Origin: an uncultured Bacilli bacterium
GTDB lineage: Bacteria; Bacillota_I; Bacilli_A; RF39; UBA660
Length of the DNA stretch: 26,200 nucleotides
Direction of reading: 5' to 3'
Assembly (NCBI GenBank): GCA_947588665.1
Contig: CANPYU010000001.1
Span: forward strand, 1 to 26,200
The translations under genes and the position numbers were made by a program. Shown here piece after piece: positions 14,587 to 22,467 of the stretch (positions are counted from its first letter, which is position 1; every line of letters begins with the position of its first letter). The notes beneath the pieces were generated by a model. That model searched no databases. It saw only the letters and a list, made by a program, of their open reading frames with translations, and was not told the origin of the DNA.

Positions 14587-14618
14587 TATGATTGATAATC
14601 ATAGAGAGAGGATTGATA

Positions 14619-16112
14619 ATGAAAATAGAAAAGTTAAGTAAAGGAAGAAGTAAAAAGATAATATTATCCCTATTAATAATAACATTATTAATAGGAGTAA
14701 TATATATAACAACTAGTAAAGCAAAATATCAAGTAACTCAAAGTGTGCAAATAGTTAATGGGAAAGTTAATTATAGTGTGTCAGATTTAAATATAATTGC
14801 ATTATCTATTCAAGATGAAGACGATGAAGAAGTATATAATTCTACAAATAAAATCCCAGAAGGGAATTATTTAATAAATACAGAAAAAAGTTATTGCACT
14901 ATTCCTGGAGATACAACACAATATAAAGATATCCCACTGGAATATAAAGATAGTAGAGTATATATAGGAATAAATCAAAAAGGAACAAAATGTTATATTT
15001 ATCTAGATAAATTAATATTGGCTTCAGATCAAATAATAGCTAATTCAGAGGTAAAAGAAGAATTGCCAAAAAGTTTTGGAGTTACCGCATGTGATCTAGG
15101 AACGAATTATGCTTCAAATTGTGGAAACACAGATAAAGGTTTATATAAAACTTTAGATGATGATGGAGAAACATATTATTTTAGAGGAAGTGTAAATAAT
15201 AACTGGGTCAAATTTGCCGGATTTTATTGGAGAATAATCCGAATAAATGGTGATAAAACAATAAGATTAATATATGCAGGAAAAGAAGGAGATGAAACAA
15301 GTTTAACATTTACTAATAATAATCGAACAAATCCAATAACAGTTACCGGTGCTGGAACTCAAATTAATAATACTGGAAAAACCGTTAAGACTTATCCATT
15401 TAATTCAATATATAACGATAATAAATATGTAGGATTAATGTATGGAGGAGAAAAAAATAAAGGAAGTTCAACTAGTTACGATAATGCTCATACAAATACT
15501 AATAATAGTGAAATATTAGATACTCTATCTGATTGGTATACAGCAAATTTAAAAAATATAAATATAGGATTTAAAAAGGCTTCCGATTTTATAGATGAAA
15601 ATGCTGGTTTTTGTGGAGATAGAACTCCATATAATGGTTATGGATATGGAACTAGCCAAACAAACTATGGGGCATATCATAGATTAGTAGCACTAAGTGA
15701 AACAAATAAAAAACCAACATTTAGTTGTAAAAGAGCAGATGGAACGGGAAAAACATCATTGCCCATTGATAATGACTTATACACAATAAATACTTCGAAT
15801 AAAGGGAATAAATCCTTAGCAAATCCAGTAGGATTAATAAGTGCAGATGAAATGGTTTTTGCAGGTTCAAGTTTTGGAATTTCAAATTCAGGATATTACT
15901 TATATTCGGGGCAGGATTATTGGATTATGACGCCATATGGTTACTCAGACTCAAAGGTATTTTTTATTAATTCTAATGGTGCACTTACTGCAGCAGTAGT
16001 AAATTCTTTATATGGTGTGCGCCCTGTAATAAATCTAAAAGCTAATACAATGTTTAAAATAGCTAATAACAATAATAAAGGAACATTTGCAAATCCATAC
16101 GTAGTCCAATAA
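14619..16112 (+). CDS. Membrane-anchored surface protein with lectin-like C-terminal domain
   Basis: This 497-residue protein has a basic N terminus (KLSKGRSKK) and one membrane segment (about 14-33), with the rest predicted outside the cell. A central block reads YYFRGSVNNNWVKFAGFYWRIIRI-GDKTIRLIY, a conserved motif of abundant surface proteins in gut Bacillota. The C-terminal 60 residues (DYWIMTPYGYSDSKVFF-NSNGAL, then GVRPVINLK and NPYVVQ) resemble the C-type-lectin-like fold of FGE, DUF1566 and DUF6273 proteins. Function is unknown; adhesion or ligand binding is inferred. The ATG at 14619 follows AGAGAGGA with 6-nt spacing; a longer frame from 14592 lacks such a site. Synonymous codon choice (more AGA, GGA and ATA; few CCC or GCC) looks unlike the housekeeping neighbours. 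Confidence 0.8.
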   Translation: MKIEKLSKGRSKKIILSLLIITLLIGVIYITTSKAKYQVTQSVQIVNGKVNYSVSDLNIIALSIQDEDDEEVYNSTNKIPEGNYLINTEKSYCTIPGDTTQYKDIPLEYKDSRVYIGINQKGTKCYIYLDKLILASDQIIANSEVKEELPKSFGVTACDLGTNYASNCGNTDKGLYKTLDDDGETYYFRGSVNNNWVKFAGFYWRIIRINGDKTIRLIYAGKEGDETSLTFTNNNRTNPITVTGAGTQINNTGKTVKTYPFNSIYNDNKYVGLMYGGEKNKGSSTSYDNAHTNTNNSEILDTLSDWYTANLKNINIGFKKASDFIDENAGFCGDRTPYNGYGYGTSQTNYGAYHRLVALSETNKKPTFSCKRADGTGKTSLPIDNDLYTINTSNKGNKSLANPVGLISADEMVFAGSSFGISNSGYYLYSGQDYWIMTPYGYSDSKVFFINSNGALTAAVVNSLYGVRPVINLKANTMFKIANNNNKGTFANPYVVQ

Positions 16113-16113
16113 A

Positions 16114-16190
16114 CTTGCCTAAGTTGCTCTAAATTTATTCTTAGGCAAGATTAAATTCCATGCGAGGTCTCTCCTCGCTCTTTTTATTTA
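16114..16190 (+). repeat. Two-hairpin 3' element, copy 2, ending in a terminator
   Basis: It starts two bases after the surface-protein stop. A perfect 10-bp stem (CTTGCCTAAG with CTTAGGCAAG, 16114-16123 and 16140-16149) encloses a loop with GCTCTAA. The linker TTAAATTCCATGC (16151-16163) is identical to that in copy 1. GCGAGG/CCTCGC (16162-16167 with 16173-16178) followed by TCTTTTTATTTA forms the terminator. Stem and hairpin sequences differ from copy 1 while pairing is kept; the loop heptamer and the linker are conserved. Confidence 0.75.
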
Positions 16191-16203
16191 TAAACTTATT
16201 TAC

Positions 16204-16232
16204 TTGACTAAAAATATTTTTTATAGTATGTT
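16204..16232 (+). promoter_or_regulatory. Promoter of the LysR gene
   Basis: TTGACT (16204-16209), a 17-bp spacer and TATGTT (16227-16232). Confidence 0.6.
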
Positions 16233-16254
16233 TAAATCATAAATGGAGGAAATC

Positions 16255-17166
16255 ATGTACAAAAGTAATATCAATTTAAATCTTTATAAAACATTTTATG
16301 ACGTAGCAAACTATGGAAGTATTTCTAAAGCCGCTGAAGCAAGCTTTACCTCCCAACCAGCTATTAGCAAAGCCATTAAAAAACTTGAAGAAGACTTAAA
16401 AGTTCAATTATTTTATCGTACTTTAAATGGAGTTGAATTAACAGAAAAAGGAAGAGAACTATTATATTTTGTCGAAAAATCATACAACAACCTTGTCATT
16501 GCCGAAAGAACCATGCTTGAAAATGAAACTCTTAATCGTGGAAAACTATCAATTGGAATGCCATCTAATGTAGGATCATTCTTTCTATTTGATAAAATAA
16601 TTGAATTTCATCAAAAATACCCTAACATAGAAATAACAATTATTACAGGCTCTACTTCTAAATTAATAAGTTTATTAGAATCCCACACGGTAGACTTTGT
16701 TATAGATACATCCCCTATTGATACTAAACACAACAAAAATATTACTATCAAAAAATTAACCGAAGTTCCCTATTGTTTTGTTGTAAAAAATAAAAATAAT
16801 ACCAATTATCAAGATATAAAAGAACTTAAAGACTTAAAAGACAAATTATTAATACTCCCTATTCCCGGAACCGCCAACCGAATCGCGTTAGATGAAACAC
16901 TTATAAAACATCATGTTAATATTGAAAATGTTATTAACATTCATACCAGTGAAATGATTTTAGCCGCGGTAAAAAAAGATTTAGGTATTGGTTATATCAT
17001 TTATAATCTAGTTGAAAATGAAATTAAAAATGGTGAACTAAAAATAATTAACATTAAAGAAAAACTTCCTACAACCATTATTAACATAATTTATGACAAA
17101 AACACATTAACTACTGCTCCTAAAAAATTTATAATAGATTATATTGATTATAACATAGATTTATAA
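16255..17166 (+). CDS. LysR-family transcriptional regulator
   Basis: The 303-residue product has an N-terminal winged helix-turn-helix (about 5-65: FYDVANYGSISKAAEASF, then SQPAISKAIKKLEEDL and LFYRTLNGVELTEKG). A periplasmic-binding-like effector domain follows (about 90-300), with GKLSIGMPSNVGSFF near its start. Effector and targets cannot be read from the sequence. The upstream ATG at 16243 is part of the TGGAGGA ribosome site, so the ATG at 16255 is the start. LysR genes often control a divergent neighbour, but none is present here; the surface-protein gene upstream runs the same way and ends in a terminator. Confidence 0.93.
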   Translation: MYKSNINLNLYKTFYDVANYGSISKAAEASFTSQPAISKAIKKLEEDLKVQLFYRTLNGVELTEKGRELLYFVEKSYNNLVIAERTMLENETLNRGKLSIGMPSNVGSFFLFDKIIEFHQKYPNIEITIITGSTSKLISLLESHTVDFVIDTSPIDTKHNKNITIKKLTEVPYCFVVKNKNNTNYQDIKELKDLKDKLLILPIPGTANRIALDETLIKHHVNIENVINIHTSEMILAAVKKDLGIGYIIYNLVENEIKNGELKIINIKEKLPTTIINIIYDKNTLTTAPKKFIIDYIDYNIDL

Positions 17167-17216
17167 CATCTATATATAAAATTTATAGCAATAACTATAT
17201 AACATATCTTATATAA

Positions 17217-17250
17217 AAAAAGGATATTTGCCCATAATATCTTTTTATTT
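17217..17250 (+). terminator. Terminator after the LysR gene
   Basis: GATATT and AATATC pair around TGCCCAT, flanked by A and T runs (AAAAAAAG on the left, TTTTTATTTTA on the right). Confidence 0.65.
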
Positions 17251-17276
17251 TATAATAAATACGGAGGCTAGAAAAA

Positions 17277-18263
17277 ATGTTAAAAAAAATAGGTACATTT
17301 AAAGACTTTAAAGATAATACATTAAAATCTGTCTTTAAAACTGACGATAATAAAATAATTGAAATGTCTTTATTATTTAATAAAAAAGACATAGATGTAG
17401 TATGTGTTCCCACTCATCACTTCTGTAACTTAGGCTGCAAAATGTGTCACTTAACCACCAAAGATTTAAAAAAACCTATGTTACCTATTACTTATGATAA
17501 CTTTATTACTTGTTTATTAAAAACTTTAACTGTTAATAACTTACATATTACTAACAAAAAGAAATTACTTATTTCTTTCATGGGAGTTGGAGAACCATTA
17601 CTTAATATCAAATTAATTGAAGAAGTATATAAACATGAAGATTTTATAAAAAAGAAATTAGGTTATGACAATATTGGTTATGCCATATCAACAATGATGC
17701 CCAATAATAATTTTTTAACCTTACAAGACATAGTTACAAGTAAAAATATTCCTTTAAAAATTCATTTTTCTTTACACAATCCAATTGATCAAAAAAGAAA
17801 AGAATTAATACCAGGAAGTAATATATCAATAGAAAAAGCATTATCTTATTTAACTATTTATCGTGAGTGTTTACAAAATAATAAAACTATCATGGAAAAA
17901 TATTCTAAACTTCACACCAACAATGACCCCATAGAAATACACTATACCTTAATAAATAAAATAAATGATGGAGATAAAGAATTAAATGAATTAATAAAAC
18001 TATTAACCAAATATGAAATACCGATCAAATTTCTAAAATTCAATCCCACTAAAAATTTAACTATAAGTAAAAATGAAGATAAATGGCTAAAAACAATCAA
18101 AGAAAAAATTCCCAACTTAAGAGTTAAAACCTACTCTCCTCCCGGTAAAGAAATAGGCAGTTCTTGTGGGGAATTTACCAAACATTTTTATCATGAAGAA
18201 ATAGAAACCAAAAAAGAATTACAAGAATTTAAAGCATGGTATCAAAAACATCTTATAAATTAA
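17277..18263 (+). CDS. RlmN-like radical SAM protein with short N terminus
   Basis: The 328-residue product shows the radical SAM 4Fe-4S motif C-x3-C-x2-C at Cys50, Cys54 and Cys57 (FCNLGCKMC). Other RlmN/Cfr motifs follow: FMGVGEPLLN, FSLHNPIDQKRKELIP and HYTLINKINDGDKEL. Cys43 lies exactly 7 residues before the first cluster cysteine, and Cys297 (GSSCGEF) near the end. These match the paired mechanistic cysteines of E. coli RlmN (C118 and C355). True RlmN has about 100 more N-terminal residues forming an accessory RNA-binding domain, missing here, so this may be a divergent paralogue acting on another RNA. The ribosome site is GGAGG. It precedes yabP. Confidence 0.8.
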   Translation: MLKKIGTFKDFKDNTLKSVFKTDDNKIIEMSLLFNKKDIDVVCVPTHHFCNLGCKMCHLTTKDLKKPMLPITYDNFITCLLKTLTVNNLHITNKKKLLISFMGVGEPLLNIKLIEEVYKHEDFIKKKLGYDNIGYAISTMMPNNNFLTLQDIVTSKNIPLKIHFSLHNPIDQKRKELIPGSNISIEKALSYLTIYRECLQNNKTIMEKYSKLHTNNDPIEIHYTLINKINDGDKELNELIKLLTKYEIPIKFLKFNPTKNLTISKNEDKWLKTIKEKIPNLRVKTYSPPGKEIGSSCGEFTKHFYHEEIETKKELQEFKAWYQKHLIN

Positions 18264-18275
18264 AAGGAATTTAAT

Positions 18276-18304
18276 CTTTATTAAAAGCATAAACTTTAAT
18301 AAAG
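18276..18304 (+). promoter_or_regulatory. Hairpin overlapping the yabP ribosome site
   Basis: CTTTATTAAA (18276-18285) is perfectly complementary to TTTAATAAAG (18295-18304). The right arm contains the first four bases of the AAAGGAG site (18301-18307), so folding would partly mask it. Confidence 0.45.
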
Positions 18305-18315
18305 GAGATAATATA

Positions 18316-18606
18316 ATGGATAAAGTTGAAGAAGTAGTAACATATGGTTCTCATGAATTAAAATTAATAGACCGCCGGGAAATAGCTCTAACTGGCATAA
18401 AAAAAATAACCAGTTTTGATAGTGAAGAATTTTTACTTGAAAGTAATATGGGATTAATCTTAATTAAAGGTAGTAATCTTGAAATAATGCGCTTAGACAC
18501 CCATGATGGTAATGTTAAAATAAAAGGTAAAATAAACAGTTTTAATTATCTAGATAATAAAGAGAAAGTTAAAGAAGAAAGCTTACTTTCTAAACTTTTT
18601 AAATAA
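18316..18606 (+). CDS. yabP: Spore protein YabP
   Basis: YabP is a small sporulation protein needed for normal spore formation in B. subtilis, made in the mother cell. The 96-residue product matches the YabP/YqfC family: HELKLIDRREIALTGIKKITSFDSEEFLLES, then GLILIKGSNLEIMRLD and GNVKIKGKINSFNY. A Lys/Glu-rich tail ends LLSKLFK. Its stop codon shares one base with the yabQ ATG. The order yabP-yabQ-divIC equals that of B. subtilis. Confidence 0.92.
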   Translation: MDKVEEVVTYGSHELKLIDRREIALTGIKKITSFDSEEFLLESNMGLILIKGSNLEIMRLDTHDGNVKIKGKINSFNYLDNKEKVKEESLLSKLFK

Positions 18607-18938
18607 TGGATGCTAAAACTCAAATTATAGTTCTATCTTTCTCTTTTCTTTTTGGTTTTATAACATACTATTTAAATGTTATTAACTATAAAATTATTAA
18701 CAATCAAAAAAAAATATATCGTAGTATAATTTCTATCATGTTTTCATATAATTTAGTTTTAATATATTTAATCATTTTATATAAATTAAATAATGGCAAC
18801 TTTCATATATATTTCTTTTTTTTACTTATTTTAGGTTTTTTTAGTGCCTACCAAATGTCAAAAAAATTCTTTAAATCCAAAAAAACTTTTAAATTTCTTG
18901 CAAGAATAAAAAAGAGATGGTATACTAAAACAAAATAG
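18606..18938 (+). CDS. yabQ: Spore cortex membrane protein YabQ
   Basis: YabQ is a membrane protein of the outer forespore membrane required for cortex assembly. The 110-residue product has hydrophobic segments at about 5-23, 40-60 and 68-85, and a basic C terminus (KKSKKTF, ARIKKRW). Residue similarity to YabQ is modest, but size, topology, the one-base overlap with yabP and the following divIC make the call firm. The ATG overlaps the yabP TAA, so translation is coupled. Confidence 0.88.
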   Translation: MDAKTQIIVLSFSFLFGFITYYLNVINYKIINNQKKIYRSIISIMFSYNLVLIYLIILYKLNNGNFHIYFFFLLILGFFSAYQMSKKFFKSKKTFKFLARIKKRWYTKTK

Positions 18939-18940
18939 GG

Positions 18941-19252
18941 GTGATATCTATTAAAAGAAAAGTCACTAAAAAAGAAAAAAGAAGACTTACATTATTTATC
19001 TTAATATTTATTTTTATTATTACTTTCATGTGTATCAATATATTTCCTGACTGGTTAAAAATAATGGCCAATAAAAATGAAATTGCCTTATTACAAACAC
19101 ACTATGAAGATTTATTAAACACAGAAAAATCACTTAAAGCTGAAGTAGAAAAATTAAAAAATCCCGAATATGTTGAAAGGTATGCAAAAGAAAAATTTTT
19201 ATACACTAAACCCAATGAAATAATTATTAGAAAAACAGATACGTCTAATTAG
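18941..19252 (+). CDS. divIC: Cell-division protein DivIC (FtsB-like)
   Basis: DivIC forms the FtsLBQ-type divisome complex with FtsL and DivIB at the septum. The 103-residue protein has a basic cytoplasmic N terminus (KRKVTKKEKRR), one membrane segment (about 17-34), and an external coiled coil (about 42-72). The family ending NPEYVERYAKEKFLYTKPNEIII follows. The start is odd. The GTG at 18941 is part of GGGGTGAT, the obvious ribosome site, and the best-spaced codon after it is ATT at 18950. Either codon leaves the known domain intact. A terminator overlaps the stop. Confidence 0.9.
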   Translation: MISIKRKVTKKEKRRLTLFILIFIFIITFMCINIFPDWLKIMANKNEIALLQTHYEDLLNTEKSLKAEVEKLKNPEYVERYAKEKFLYTKPNEIIIRKTDTSN

Positions 19253-19266
19253 TATCTGCTTTTTTA
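19236..19266 (+). terminator. divIC terminator overlapping the stop codon
   Basis: CAGATAC (19236-19242) pairs with GTATCTG (19252-19258), followed by CTTTTTT. The TAG stop (19250-19252) lies at the loop edge. Confidence 0.8.
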
Positions 19267-19270
19267 TCAC

Positions 19271-19531
19271 TTAAGCTCTTTCTTCAAAAAACTTTTCTAT
19301 TCCTACATTTAATATTTGAGAAATATTATATAATACTGGCACACTTATCCCTAATACTTTTCCCGTTTCAAGTGATCCAATTAAACCTGTAGAAACATTA
19401 CACATTTGAGCTAACTTTGCCTGAGATATTTTATTAGTAGGATTATTAACATTATATAATCCTCGATAATATCTAACATTAGCCCCAATAATTTTGAAAA
19501 TATCGCCTCGTGATTCTTTTATATATAACAT
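19271..19531 (-). CDS. Small XRE-family regulator
   Basis: This is an 86-residue single-domain helix-turn-helix protein. The recognition region reads KISQAKLAQMCNVSTGLIGSLETGKV, followed by SVPVLYNISQILNVGIEKFF. There is no other domain. The ribosome site GAAAGGAT lies 7 nt before the ATG. It faces divIC and is divergent from the 338-residue membrane protein. An inverted repeat (ATTAGT, 5 bp, ACTAAT, 19547-19563) just upstream suggests autoregulation. Confidence 0.88.
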   Translation of the reverse strand: MLYIKESRGDIFKIIGANVRYYRGLYNVNNPTNKISQAKLAQMCNVSTGLIGSLETGKVLGISVPVLYNISQILNVGIEKFFEERA

Positions 19532-19546
19532 TTTAACATCCTTTCT

Positions 19547-19563
19547 ATTAGTTAAATACTAAT
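19547..19563. promoter_or_regulatory. Dyad operator candidate at the small XRE gene
   Basis: ATTAGT-TAAAT-ACTAAT is a perfect inverted repeat directly upstream of the ribosome site. Its TTAG/CTAA ends are shared with the palindrome at 14573. A second palindrome, GTTATATATAAC, lies at about 19583-19594. Confidence 0.4.
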
Positions 19564-19695
19564 CAAATTTTCAGTTACCACGTTATATATAACATAAATA
19601 TATCCTTTATAATTGTAACATATTTTTGTATTAGAAACAAGTACTATTTAATTTTAAAGAAAAAAATGGTATAATACCCCCAAGGAGTTTTATAT

Positions 19696-20712
19696 ATGAA
19701 AACAATAACTAATAACCTATTAAAAAAAGAAATAAAAAAATATAATATTTTCCTTATTATAACCACAATTTTACTTATAACATCCCTTACTTTTATAGGA
19801 ATATATTTTCTAGAACTAAATAAAGATCATAAAAACAGTATCTACTTAAATACAATTATTATAGATATGGATAACCAAACAGGACTAACAGCCAATTTAA
19901 AAGTTGCTCAAATTCCATACAGTTTTGCAAAATATAGTGATGATCCTAACAACGCTTATTATATTATTACTGATAATGAATTTTATTATATCGCTTATAT
20001 GTCTAATAGTGACTATAAAAAACTAAATCATGAAAGTATCAAAAATAAACCAATAACTATTTATGGTAAAACTGTCTACACTAAAGAAGAAATCCGTAAT
20101 CTAGCCCTAGAAACTTATAACGAAGGTTTAAATGAAGAAGATAAAATAAGTAAAGATGATTTTAATGATTATTTTGGTGGTGTATATATAGATATTACTA
20201 ACAATGCAAATACTTATAATTTTTTTCTAACTATAGGAATTACTTTTTTAATTTGTAGTTTTATAACTTTTATAATTTTTATTATTTTTAAAATTAAAAG
20301 CAATAAATTATTAAAAAGCATTAATGACAAAGATTTTAATAAAATTACTAAAGAATTAAATGAAAAAGAAGCAATTTATTATAAAAAAGGCCATTTAATA
20401 TTATCTAAAAACTATTTAATCACTTTTATTAAAAGCATAAAAATAATAAATTATAAAGATATTGTATGGATCTATGAAAGTGCTATTAGACAAGTTGCTT
20501 TTACTATTGTAAGAACTATATCCATTTTAACAACTGAAGGAAAAACCATTAATATTGCCGAAATTACTGGAATGAATAAAAAAAATGAACAAATTATTTC
20601 TGACATCATCACAAATGTATCTAATAAAAACAAAAATATTTTAACGGGATACTCTACAGCTAATAAAAAGAAAGCTAAAGAAACTATTAAAGAACTAAAA
20701 AAAGAAAACTAA
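19696..20712 (+). CDS. Hypothetical two-pass membrane protein
   Basis: I do not recognise a named family. The 338-residue product has a membrane segment at about 17-37, an external domain of roughly 135 residues (rich in Tyr, Asn and Asp), and a second membrane segment at about 178-200. A cytoplasmic part follows in which LILSKNYLITFIKSIKIINYKDIVWIYES looks like a small PH-like or YcxB-like beta domain. The C terminus is Lys-rich. The ribosome site AAGGAG follows an extended -10 (TGGTATAAT, TATAAT at 19670-19675). It precedes the amidase gene by 41 bp and may be co-transcribed. A sensory or wall-related role is speculation. Confidence 0.75.
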   Translation: MKTITNNLLKKEIKKYNIFLIITTILLITSLTFIGIYFLELNKDHKNSIYLNTIIIDMDNQTGLTANLKVAQIPYSFAKYSDDPNNAYYIITDNEFYYIAYMSNSDYKKLNHESIKNKPITIYGKTVYTKEEIRNLALETYNEGLNEEDKISKDDFNDYFGGVYIDITNNANTYNFFLTIGITFLICSFITFIIFIIFKIKSNKLLKSINDKDFNKITKELNEKEAIYYKKGHLILSKNYLITFIKSIKIINYKDIVWIYESAIRQVAFTIVRTISILTTEGKTINIAEITGMNKKNEQIISDIITNVSNKNKNILTGYSTANKKKAKETIKELKKEN

Positions 20713-20753
20713 CTAGCCAGTAATTATTTCTAAAAAAAAACATATATATTACC

Positions 20754-21404
20754 ATGAAAACAAAATATAAAATATTAATTATAATCTTTCTACTTATAAG
20801 TGCATTATTTATTAATAGTGAAGTAAAAGCACTTCTTCCTTTAAGTGGTAAACTAATTATAATTGATCCTGGTCATGGAGGCAAAGATCCAGGCACTTCA
20901 AGTAACAAAATTTTAGAAAAAGATATCAATTTAAAAATAAGTAAAGCATTAGAACTTGAACTAGCCAAAGTGGGATCATCAGTCATATTAACTCGCGATA
21001 ATGATTATGATCTAAGCTCCCCTAATGCTACTTATCGCAAAAAAAGTGATTTTGATAATCGCATTAAACTCATAAATGAAAGTAAAGCAGACCTTTATCT
21101 ATCAATCCATTTAAATTATTTAGAAAATGCTTCTTATTTTGGACCCCAAGTCTTTTATAATGATGAAAATAATTTAGAATTAGCATTAGTAATTCAAGAT
21201 ACTCTTAATAAAGAATTAAATACAAATCGTAAAATCAAAAAAATTCCTACTCGTACATACATGTATGATAAACTAACTATACCCGGTGTATTAATTGAAT
21301 GTGGCTTTTTATCAAACTATAAGGAAGCCCAAAATTTAAACAATCCTACATACCAACAAAAAATAGCAACCATCATTACGGATGCCATAATTAATTATTA
21401 TTAA
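20754..21404 (+). CDS. cwlD: N-acetylmuramoyl-L-alanine amidase (CwlD-like)
   Basis: This zinc amidase cleaves the lactyl bond between muramic acid and the stem peptide. The 216-residue product has a signal or anchor (1-26) and a single Amidase_3 domain with no wall-binding repeats. Zinc ligands and catalytic residues are His41 in IIIDPGHGGKDPG, Glu55, His119 in LYLSIHLN and Glu182 in LIECGFLSN. Size and lack of extra domains match CwlD, which prepares muramic-delta-lactam in spore cortex. Other short Amidase_3 enzymes are possible. No Shine-Dalgarno site is evident before the ATG. The stop overlaps the convergent gene's stop (TTAA). Confidence 0.85.
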   Translation: MKTKYKILIIIFLLISALFINSEVKALLPLSGKLIIIDPGHGGKDPGTSSNKILEKDINLKISKALELELAKVGSSVILTRDNDYDLSSPNATYRKKSDFDNRIKLINESKADLYLSIHLNYLENASYFGPQVFYNDENNLELALVIQDTLNKELNTNRKIKKIPTRTYMYDKLTIPGVLIECGFLSNYKEAQNLNNPTYQQKIATIITDAIINYY

Positions 21405-22354
21405 TATTCATAAATTAATTTTTTATAACTTTTATCAACATTTTTTCCCGTACAATAATTTAAATTACCAATTTCTTTTAATGCTTTAGTAATTTCTTTA
21501 TCATCACTTTTTAAAGCTTTATCAACTAAATTAATTAGCTTCCGAGCTTTTTCAATACTCAAATCATATAAATCATAAAATGAATAATGATAACTAACTT
21601 GTCTAGAAACTGGATAATACCATTTTTTATGTTCTAAATTAAGCACACTTTTATCAATTTTTTTAATATAATAACAAGTACTAGTTAACTCCCATCTTTT
21701 AAATAATTTAGTTTTATCTATTAATTTATATATAAAAGCTTTAATACCTAATCTTGATTCCATCACATGCTTCATTACAAATCTATAATTACGATATCCC
21801 TTTAAAATAGCTTTATCTATATCTATTGCACAAAAAGTATTTTTATAAGCATAATCTATTGTTTTACTAAGCTCATTACTAAATGTTACTGCCGGAAATA
21901 TTTCTCTAGCTAAACTAGCTCTTGTTATCATTTTTCTATTTCGCTCATAATAAAGATCAGCATCTATCATATATTCTAAATAATTATGTTTACCTTTATA
22001 TTTATAAGTCTTTTTATCTTTCATATTATATTTACCAGTTTTATAATAAATATAAGGATGACAAGTTGAATCAAGAACATAATGGCATATCGAACCATAT
22101 AAATATGCAAGCACTTCTCCATTATTAATTAATTTATTTTCTCTTATATACTTAATAATATTTTCAAAATATAAATTAGAACTATGCTTATGTGCAAAAT
22201 GTCCTAATTTAGCTTTCACAAAAAATAAAACATCAAAACTTTTTCCAAATAAATTAAAAATATCAACATGATCTTTTAATTTTTCTTTAACCTCATCATC
22301 TAATACTTTATACACATCTTTCGTAAATGTATGATGAGTATATGTTGCAGGCAT
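21401..22354 (-). CDS. Zinc-dependent phospholipase C-like protein
   Basis: The 317-residue product begins MPATYTHHTFTKDVY, the opening of the Zn_dep_PLPC (S1/P1 nuclease-like) family. Further histidines fit its metal site: GHFAHKHSS and SICHYVLDSTCHPYIYYKTG. There is no signal peptide, so despite the fold a secreted lipase is unlikely, and the substrate is unknown. The start at 22354 is fixed by GGGGAGGTGG with GGAGG 9 nt away; a GTG three codons upstream lies inside that site. It is divergent from the Abi_2 gene and shares a promoter motif with it. Confidence 0.8.
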   Translation of the reverse strand: MPATYTHHTFTKDVYKVLDDEVKEKLKDHVDIFNLFGKSFDVLFFVKAKLGHFAHKHSSNLYFENIIKYIRENKLINNGEVLAYLYGSICHYVLDSTCHPYIYYKTGKYNMKDKKTYKYKGKHNYLEYMIDADLYYERNRKMITRASLAREIFPAVTFSNELSKTIDYAYKNTFCAIDIDKAILKGYRNYRFVMKHVMESRLGIKAFIYKLIDKTKLFKRWELTSTCYYIKKIDKSVLNLEHKKWYYPVSRQVSYHYSFYDLYDLSIEKARKLINLVDKALKSDDKEITKALKEIGNLNYCTGKNVDKSYKKLIYEY

Positions 22355-22372
22355 AATTTCCACCTCCCCTTA

Positions 22373-22385
22373 ATTATACCACAAA
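22373..22385 (-). promoter_or_regulatory. Promoter of the phospholipase-like gene (left arm of 13-bp inverted repeat)
   Basis: On the minus strand TTTGTGGTATAAT contains TATAAT (22378-22373) with an extended TGG, and a weak TTGTAT -35 at 17 bp (22401-22396). The same 13 bases occur at 22468-22480 on the plus strand. Confidence 0.6.
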
Positions 22386-22467
22386 ACACTCATAAATACA
22401 AACTTCACCAAATTTTCACAAAAAATTAACATATAAATCAACTTATTTTTCTACAATATAATTGTTC

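Noticed and set aside
17195..17413. 72-codon minus-strand frame before and within the RlmN-like gene
   Set aside because: Overlaps the promoter, terminator and start of the real gene; no ribosome site or family match.
21922..22128. 68-codon plus-strand frame inside the phospholipase-like gene
   Set aside because: Tyr-rich shadow of the conserved His-containing region on the minus strand.
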